This document shows, in pieces, positions 55,660 to 64,000 of a DNA stretch of 64,000 nucleotides. The notes under the pieces were generated by a model, which ran no database searches, was not told where the DNA came from, and worked only from the letters and a program-made list of their open reading frames with translations. The translations under genes and the position numbers were made by a program. The DNA lies in NCBI GenBank assembly GCA_950097015.1, contig CATNEN010000001.1, forward strand, positions 1,786,001-1,850,000, given 5' to 3'. How positions within the stretch are numbered: position 1 is the first letter of the stretch; every line of letters begins with the position of its first letter. The stretch comes from Macrostomum hystrix (lineage: Eukaryota > Platyhelminthes > Macrostomidae).

Positions 55660-58600
55660 ATAATCCTCCATGGGACTCGTGATTGATAATCCTCAGGTGG
55701 ATTTCCCGATTGATAATATTTACGGGAATATCCTATTGATAATCCTCAGGTGGATTCCCGATTCATAATCCTCAGGTGGATTCCCGATTGATAATCCTCA
55801 GGTGGATTCCCGATTGATAATCCTCAGGTGGATTCCCGATTGATAATCCTCAGGTGGATTCCCGATTGATAATCCTCCGCTAGAATTCCCATTTGATAAT
55901 CCTCCGTTAGAATTTCCGATTGATAATCCTCCGCTAGAATTCCCATTTGATAATCCTCCGTTAGAATTTCCGATTGATAATCCTCCGCTAGAATTCCCGA
56001 TTGATAATCCTCCGCTAGAATTCCTGATTGATAATCCTCCGCTAGAATTCCTGATTGATAATCCTCCGCTAGAATTCCTGATTGATAATCCTCCGCTAGA
56101 ATTCCTGATTGATAATCCTCCGCTAGAATTCCTGATTGATAATCCTCCGCTAGAATTCCTGATTGATAATCCTCCGCTAGAATTCCTGATTGATAATCCT
56201 CCGCTAGAATTCCCGATTGATAATCCTCCGCTAGAATTCCCGATTGATAATCCTCCGCTAGAATTCCCGATTGATAATCCTCCGCTAGAATTCCCGATTG
56301 ATAATCCTCCGCTAGAATTCCCGATTGATAATCCTCCGCTAGAATTCCTGATTGATAATCCTCCGCTAGAATTCCTGATTGATAATCCTCCGTTAGAATT
56401 CCTGATTGATAATTCTCCACTAGAATTCCTGATTGATAATCCTCCGCTAGAATTCCCGATTGATAATCCTCCGCTAGAATTCCCGATTGATAATCCTCCG
56501 CTAGAATTCCTGATTGATAATCCTCCGCTAGAATTCCTGATTGATAATCCTCCGCTAGAATTCCTGATTGATAATCCTCCGCTAGAATTCCCGATTGATA
56601 ATCCTCCGCTAGAATTCCCGATTGATAATCCTCCGCTAGAATTCCCGATTGATAATCCTCCGCTAGAATTCCTGATTGATAATCCTCCGCTAGAATTCCT
56701 GATTGATAATCCTCCGTTAGAATTCCTGATTGATAATTCTCCACTAGAATTCCTGATTGATAATCCTCCGCTAGAATTCCTGATTGATAATCCTCCGCTA
56801 GAATTCCTGATTGATAATCCTCCGCTAGAATTCCCGATTGATAATCCTCCGCTAGAATTCCCGATTGATAATCCTCCGCTAGAATTCCTGATTGATAATC
56901 CTCCGCTAGAATTCCTGATTGATAATCCTCTGCTAGAATTCCTGATTGATAATCCTCCGCTAGAATTCCCATTTGATAATCCTCCGCTAGAATTCCTGAT
57001 TGATAATCCTCCGCTAGAATTCCTGATTGATAATCCTCCGCTAGAATTCCTGATTGATAATCCTCTGCTAGAATTCCTGATTGATAATTCTCCGCTAGAA
57101 TTCCCGATTGATAATCCTCCGCTAGAATTCCCGATTGATAATCCTCCGCTAGAATTCCCGATTGATAATCCTCCGCTAGAATTCCCGATTGATAATCCTC
57201 CGCTAGAATTCCCGATTGATAATCCTCCGTTAGAATTCCCATTTGATAATCCTCCGTTAGAATTCCCGATTGATAATCCTCCGCTAGAATTCCCGATTGA
57301 TAATCCTCCGCTAGAATTCCCGATTGATAATCCTCCGTTAGAATTCCCATTTGATAATCCTCCGTTAGAATTCCCGATTGATAATTCTCCGCTAGAATTC
57401 CCGATTGATAATCCTCCGCTAGAATTCCCGATTGATAATCCTCCGCTAGAATTCCCGATTGATAATCCTCCGCTAGAATTCCCGATTGATAATCCTCCGC
57501 TAGAATTCCTGATTGATAATCCTCCGCTAGAATTCCCGATTGATAATCCTCCGCTAGAATTCCTGATTGATAATCCTCCGCTAGAATTCCTGATTGATAA
57601 TCCTCCGCTAGAATTCCTGATTGATAATCCTCCGCTAGAATTCCTGATTGATAATCCTCCGCTAGAATTCCTGATTGATAATCCTCCGCTAGAATTCCCG
57701 ATTGATAATCCTCCGCTAGAATTCCCGATTGATAATCCTCCGCTAGAATTCCTGATTGATAATCCTCCGCTAGAATTCCTGATTGATAATCCTCCGCTAG
57801 AATTCCTGATTGATAATCCTCCGCTAGAATTCCCGATTGATAATCCTCCGCTAGAATTCCTGATTGATAATTCTCCGCTAGAATTCCTGATTGATAATCC
57901 TCCGCTAGAATTCCTGATTGATAATCCTCCGCTAGAATTCCCGATTGATAATCCTCCGCTAGAATTCCTGATTGATAATCCTCCGCTAGAATTCCTGATT
58001 GATAATCCTCCGCTAGAATTCCCGATTGATAATCCTCCGCTAGAATTCCTGATTGATAATCCTCCGCTAGAATTCCTGATTGATAATCCTCCGCTAGAAT
58101 TCCCGATTGATAATCCTCCGCTAGAATTCCTGATTGATAATCCTCCGCTAGAATTCCCGATTGATAATCCTCCGCTAGAATTCCCGATTGATAATCCTCC
58201 GCTAGAATTCCTGATTGATAATCCTCCGCTAGAATTCCTGATTGATAATCCTCCGCTAGAATTCCTGATTGATAATCCTCCGCTAGAATTCCCATTTGAT
58301 AATCCTCTGTTAGAATTTCCGATTGATAATCCTCCGCTAGAATTCCTGATTGATAATCCTCCGCTAGAATTCCTGATTGATAATCCTCCGCTAGAATTCC
58401 TGATTGATAATCCTCCGCTAGAATTCCCGATTGATAATCCTCCGCTAGAATTCCCGATTGATAATCCTCCGCTAGAATTCCCGATTGATAATCCTCCGCT
58501 AGAATTCCCGATTGATAATTCTCCGCTAGAATTCCTGATTGATAATCCTCCGCTAGAATTCCTGATTGATAATCCTCCGCTAGAATTCCCGATTGATAAT

Positions 58601-59005
58601 CCTCCGCTAGAATTCCCGATTGATAATCCTCCGCTAGAATTCCCGATTGATAATCCTCCGCTAGAATTCCCGATTCATAATCCTCCGCTAGAATTCCTGA
58701 TTGATAATCCTCCGCTAGAATTCCCGATTGATAATCCTCCGCTAGAATTCCCGATTGATAATCCTCCGCTAGAATTCCCGATTGATAATCCTCCGCTAGA
58801 ATTCCCGATTGATAATCCTCCGCTAGAATTCCTGATTGATAATCCTCCGCTAGAATTCCCGATTGATAATCCTCCGCTAGAATTCCCGATTGATAATTCT
58901 CCGGGGGGAATACACGATTGATAATCCCTCGGCGACTCTCGATTGAAAAATCCCTTTCTAGATTCTCGATTTATAATCCTTCGGGGAATTCCCGATTGAT
59001 AATCC
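55660..59005. repeat. 27-bp tandem array, 3.3 kb (about 122 copies)
   Basis: Unit GATAATCCTCCGCTAGAATT then CCTGATT or CCCGATT. The unit is nine codons, so an 823-codon minus frame (GILAEDYQS repeated) stays open; there is no sign it is translated. A higher-order period of 324 bp (12 units) is visible. Edge units are diverged (AGGTGGATTCC on the left). Confidence 0.97.
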
Positions 59006-59889
59006 TTTCGCAAGGAATCCTTAAGGCAATCCTAAAATCGTTAAATTAATTTTTTGTTAAATTGACTAATGCATGAGCTAATTATCGATTAAACCAAAAA
59101 TACTCTCAGTCGCGCGATTAAAAAACTCACAGATTTCTTTCAAGAAATTCTCGTTGGTCATTGCTGACTTTCTCTTAAAATCCCACCAAAGCTTGTGTTC
59201 TTGAAACACACAACCCGCAAAGCAGGACCACATTGACCCGAAAATGATAATCTTCAACTTAACAATTTCTGTATAAGGCAAGATTGGAAAAAAATCCTAA
59301 TACACAAAAAGTTTAACTTGGGATTAAATACAAAACGCGCGAAATAAAGCGGTTAAAATCTCTGAACAGAATTTTAAGAATTTCAAGAAACTTAACAGCT
59401 CTTTCTTTTCCAAGTTAATCTTTTTGGAAACAAATTTTCGGTTAGACTGCAGTACAGATTTCTTTGAAAGAACAGAAAATACAATTTACGACAGTTCAGG
59501 GATAATTAGAGGAAAATTTGGGGATGTCTGGGTCAGCCGGCTGGCAGGTAAAGACAGTGTAAAAGCTGTTCACTTCTAATTTTTTTTCACTCGCCTGAAA
59601 GACAGACCCGCCGAGAGCTTGAAGTCAACAGCTGTGAAAGAATGCAATATTCTAGTAAAGCCTAGTGTGTCAGGTTCATTGTGGAATAGAAAGCTAATAG
59701 GGAAAAGTTTGAACATTTGTCACAATAACCGGGATTTCAGAAGTAAAAAACTGTAAATTTAGACCTGGCTTTAGACCTGACAGTCAAATGGCTAATAGAT
59801 TATGAGAACGAACAAATAGTTTACTAACGAGTTTAAAGATAAGAAAGAAGACCAAAATAACACATGAGAAGAGAAGAGGATGTGCCGTC
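59006..59889. other. Unique AT-rich DNA between arrays
   Basis: No exon recognised. A 67-codon minus frame at 59078-59281 has no family resemblance. Confidence 0.4.
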
Positions 59890-61995
59890 TCTCCCCTCTC
59901 TCATCTGTCTCATTTCTCATCCCTGTCTCATCTCTCCCATGCCTCATCTGTCCCCAAGTCTCATCTCTCATCCCTGTCTCATCTCTCCCATGCCTCATCT
60001 GTCCCCAAGTCTCATCTCTCATCCCTGATCATTTCTCATCCCTGTCTCATCTCTCCCATGCCTCATCTGTCCCCAAGTCTCATCTCTCATCCCTGTCTCA
60101 TCTCTCCCATGCCTCATCTGTCCCCAAGTCTCATCTCTCATCCCTGATCATTTCTCATCCCTGTCTCATCTCTCCCATGCCTCATCTGTCCCCAAGTCTC
60201 ATCTCTCATCCCTGATCATTTCTCATCCCTGTCTCATCTCTCATCCCTGATCATTTCTCATCCCTGTCTCATCTCTCATCCCTGATCATTTCTCATCCCT
60301 GTCTCATCTCTCCCATGCCTCATCTGTCCCCAAGTCTCATTTCTCATCCCTGTCTCATCTCTCCCATGCCTCATCTGTCCCCAAGTCTCATCTCTCATCC
60401 CTGTCTCATCTCTCCCATGCCTCATCTGTCCCCAAGTCTCATCTCTCATCCCTGTCTCATCTCTCCCATGCCTCATCTGTCCCCAAGTCTCATCTCTCAT
60501 CCCTGATCATTTCTCATCCCTGTCTCATCTCTCCCATGCCTCATCTGTCCCCAAGTCTCATCTCTCATCCCTGATCATTTCTCATCCCTGTCTCATCTCT
60601 CCCATGCCTCATCTGTCCCCAAGTCTCATCTCTCATCCCTGATCATTTCTCATCCCTGTCTCATCTCTCATCCCTGATCATTTCTCATCCCTGTCTCATC
60701 TCTCATCCCTGATCATTTCTCATCCCTGTCTCATCTCTCATCCCTGATCATTTCTCATCGCTGTCTCATTTCTCATCCCTGTCTCATCTCTCATCCCTGA
60801 TCATTTCTCATCCCTGTCTCATCTCTCATCCCTGATCATTTCTCATCCCTGTCTCATCTCTCATCCCTGATCATTTCTCATCCCTGTCTCATCTCTCATC
60901 CCTGATCATTTCTCATCCCTGATCATTTCTCATCCCTGTGTCATCTCTCATCCCTGATCATTTCTCATCCCTGTCTCATCTCTCATCCCTGTCTCATCTC
61001 TCATCCCTGTCTCATTTCTCATCCCTGTCTCATCTCTCATCCCTGATCATTTCTCATCCCTGTCTCATCTCTCATCCCTGATCATTTCTCATCCCTGTCT
61101 CATCTCTCATCCCTGATCATTTCTCATCCCTGTCTCATCTCTCATCCCTGATCATTTCTCATCCCTGTCTCATCTCTCATCCCTGATCATTTCTCATCCC
61201 TGTCTCATCTCTCATCCCTGATCATTTCTCATCCCTGTCTCATCTCTCATCCCTGATCATTTCTCATCCCTGATCATTTCTCATCCCTGTGTCATTTCTC
61301 ATCCCTGTCTCATCTCTCATCCCTGATCATTTCTCATCCCTGTGTCATCTCTCATCCCTGATCATTTCTCATCCCTGTCTCATTTCTCATCGCTGTCTCA
61401 TTTCTCATCCCTGTCTCATCTCTCATCGCTGTCTCATCTCTCATCCCTGTCTCATCTCTCATCCCTGTCTCATTTCTCATCCCTGTCTCATCTCTCATCC
61501 CTGTCTCATCTCTCATCCCTGTCTCATCTCTCATCCCTGTCTCATCTCTCATCCCTGTCTCATTTCTCATCCCTGTCTCATCTCTCATCCCTGTCTCATT
61601 TCTCATCCCTGTCTCATTTCTCATCCCTGTCTCATTTCTCATCCCTGTCTCATTTCTCATCGCTGTCTCATTTCTCATCGCTGTCTCATCTCTCATCCTT
61701 CTCTCATCTCTCATCCCTGTCTTATCCCTCATCCCTGTGTCATCTCTCATCCTTCTCTCATCTCTCATCGCTGACTCATTTCTCATCCCTGTCTCATCTC
61801 TCATCCCTGTCTCATCTCTCATCCCTGTCTTATCCCTCATCCCTGTGTCATCTCTCATCCTTCTCTCATCTCTCATCCCTGTCTCATCTCTCATCCCTGT
61901 CTCATCTCTCATCCCTGTCTCATCTCTCATCCCTGTCTCATCTCTCATCCCTGTCTCATCTCTCATCCCTGTCTCATCTCTCATCCCTGTCTCCA
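59890..61995. repeat. CTCATCCCTG-family composite array, 2.1 kb
   Basis: Basic word TCTCATCCCTGTCTCATC. The left part has a long composite unit including CCCATGCCTCATCTGTCCCC; the middle alternates CCTGATCATTTCTCATCC; the right is almost pure 15-bp units. It is a clear succession of array stages in one locus. Confidence 0.95.
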
Positions 61996-62654
61996 TACCT
62001 AAGTGGGGAAAAGTGAAAGGAAAACTGGTTCACCTTATTTCCAACCTAGATTTTTTTATTTTAAAACAAAGTTAATCCCTAAAAAATGTTTTTTATCCCA
62101 ATTCCGAATGCTGCCAATTGATTGATCAAGATGCAATTTGAGGAAACTATTTTTTACGACAGGGACTCAGAGGTGGGTTGGAAGAGGAATATTTGTCGAA
62201 AATCTTCCAAGCAAACAGAGAGAAAGAGAGAGAGGATAATGCATAGAATCAATCAATAGACTTTATACTGCTTCTTAGGCCGTTAAACTCGCACATATGC
62301 AGCATATCCGTGATTATATACATTGCTGGTTGGCCACACTTAGGCTAGTCAGTTCGTGTATGGAAGGAGAATCGGGTGTATAGAAAGTAGCAAATGCGCT
62401 AGGAAATCAATGGTACTGAAGTGGCGCTGGCCCTGCGCTGAACGAATCGAATCGAAACTCGAAAGTTTTTTTCAACTCCGAAAATTCTTAGTTGCCAGGC
62501 CTGAGTTGCTATCGCTTCTAGCTCCCTGCCTCTCTGCTGAACTCTCATGGGATTACCATCTCCTCTCTCTAATCTCAAAGCTTTCATGTCTGAGATATTT
62601 CATTTTCAGAAATTTATGATGTATGCCCGGCTTGAATCTCAACAGCAAGGGAAC
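61996..62654. other. Unique DNA between arrays
   Basis: Nothing recognised; short open frames at 62356-62619 on both strands lack support. Confidence 0.4.
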
Positions 62655-64000
62655 TGGGTGTTAGATACCAGCTAGATTGAAATGTGTGTTAGATACCAGC
62701 TAGATTAAAATGTGTGTTATATACCAGCTAGATTGAAATGGGTGTTAGATACCAGCTAGATTGAAATGGGTGTTAGATACCAGCTAGATTGAAATGGGTG
62801 TTAGATACCAACTAGATTGAAATGTGTGTTATATACCAGCTAGATTGAAATGGGTGTTATATACCAGCTAGATTGAAATGGGTGTTAGATACCAGCTAGA
62901 TTGAAATGTGTGTTATATACCAGCTAGATTGAAATGGGTGTTAGATACCAGCTAGATTGAAATGGGTGTTATATACCAACTAGATTGAAATGGGTGTTAT
63001 ATACCAGCTAGATTGAAATGGGTGTTAGATACCAGCTAGATTGAAATGGGTGTTATATACCAGCTAGATTGAAATGGGTGTTATATACCAACTAGATTGA
63101 AATGTGTGTTATATACCAGCTAGATTGAAATGTGTGTTATATACCAGCTAGATTGAAATGGGTGTTAGATACCAACTAGATTGAAATGGGTGTTAGATAC
63201 CAGCTAGATTGAAATAGGTGTTATATACCAGCTAGATTGAAATGGGTGTTATATACCAACTAGATTGAAATGTGTGTTATATACCAGCTAGATTGAAATG
63301 GGTGTTATATACCAGCTAGATTGAAATAGGTGTTATATACCAGCTAGATTGAAATGGGTGTTATATACCAGCTAGATTGAAATGGGTGTTATATACCAGC
63401 TAGATTGAAATGGGTGTTAGATACCAGCTAGATTGAAATGGGTGTTAGATACCAGCTAGATTGAAATGGGTGTTAGATACCAGCTAGATTGAAATGGGTG
63501 TTAGATACCAGCTAGATTGAAATGGGTGTTAGATACCAGCTAGATTGAAATGAGTGTTAGATACCAGCTAGATTGAAATGGGTGTTAGATACCAGCTAGA
63601 TTGAAATGGGTGTTAGATACCAGCTAGATTGAAATGGGTGTTAGATACCAGCTAGATTGAAATGGGTGTTATATACCAGCTAGATTGAAATGGGTGTTAT
63701 ATACCAACTAGATTGAAATGGGTGTTATATACCAGCTAGATTGAAATGGGTGTTATATACCAGCTAGATTGAAATGGGTGTTAGATACCAACTAGATTGA
63801 AATGGGTGTTATATACCAGCTAGATTGAAATGGGGTGTTAGATACCAGCTAGATTGAAATGGGTGTTAGATACCAACTAGATTGAAATGTGTGTTAGATA
63901 CCAGCTAGATTGAAATGGGTGTTATATACCAGCTAGATTGAAATGGGTGTTATATACCAGCTAGATTGAAATAGGTGTTATATACCAGCTAGATTGAAAT
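62655..64000. repeat. 28-bp tandem array, truncated by the window end (about 48 copies seen)
   Basis: Unit GAAATGGGTGTTAGATACCA then GCTAGATT; variants are TTATATACC, CCAACTAG and GAAATGTG. It continues beyond 64000. Confidence 0.96.

Noticed and set aside
55824-58295. An 823-codon minus-strand frame of a nine-residue repeat
   Set aside because: 27-bp array within presumed intron; the unit is frame-neutral and nothing unique surrounds the frame.
59078-59281. Possible upstream RRM1 exon of the ELAV-like gene
   Set aside because: The frame shows no RNP2 motif and no suitable splice phase; only chance resemblance.
61289-62016. Long frames on both strands at 61.3-62.0 kb
   Set aside because: CTCATCCCTG array; open by composition.

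Overview
This is nuclear DNA from an animal. The genes are split by spliceosomal introns, one replication-dependent histone gene carries the metazoan 3' stem-loop, and the proteins are animal-type: a motile-cilium protein, an ELAV-family RNA-binding protein, and a secreted immunoglobulin-domain protein with a likely GPI-anchor signal. The H2B N-terminus resembles spiralian (lophotrochozoan or flatworm) H2B, so I favour a ciliated spiralian, but the window cannot fix the species. Unique noncoding DNA is AT-rich and exons are clearly more GC-rich. No transposase, reverse transcriptase, rRNA or convincing tRNA was seen.

Layout. (1) About 0.66-3.34 kb, + strand: 3' part of an unrecognised Ser/Gln/Arg-rich protein with in-frame 35-residue repeats. 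(2) 4.65-19.82 kb, - strand: a complete CFAP70 gene, rebuilt here as 14 phase-consistent exons (1172 residues). (3) 20.88-22.85 kb, + strand: a complete four-exon folate-receptor-family gene (209 residues), divergent from CFAP70. (4) 23.76-24.30 kb, - strand: an intronless histone H2B gene with TATA box and 3' stem-loop. (5) 26.12-45.72 kb, - strand: a complete six-exon two-Ig-domain gene (318 residues) whose 957 coding bases are spread over 19.6 kb. (6) 48.77-52.43 kb, - strand: 3' part of an ELAV/Sxl-like gene with RRM1 (second half), RRM2 and an Ala/Gln-rich tail, but no RRM3. From 52.43 kb to the end I see no further exon; this is probably the long 5' intron of that gene, and the window ends inside a repeat array.

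The dominant feature is tandem repetition. About 34 noncoding arrays, with units of 5 to 43 bp, cover roughly 47% of the window by my hand count. Most larger introns hold one or more arrays, usually each with its own unit. Several arrays start or stop within about 25 nt of a splice site. In the sense strand of the host gene, many units contain a motif that looks like a 5' splice site (GAG|GTGGGT, CAG|GTGAAA) or a 3' splice site (pyrimidine tract plus CAG). The core CCACCTCACTCC recurs in seven arrays in two unrelated genes over 40 kb apart. One of these arrays is inverted, so the ELAV transcript should carry long complementary arrays on either side of its RRM exons. Array units are often divisible by three, or cycle through frames, which produces very long spurious open frames; these are not called as genes.

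Exon boundaries were inferred by eye from splice consensus, codon phase and family similarity. No alignment or transcript data were available.
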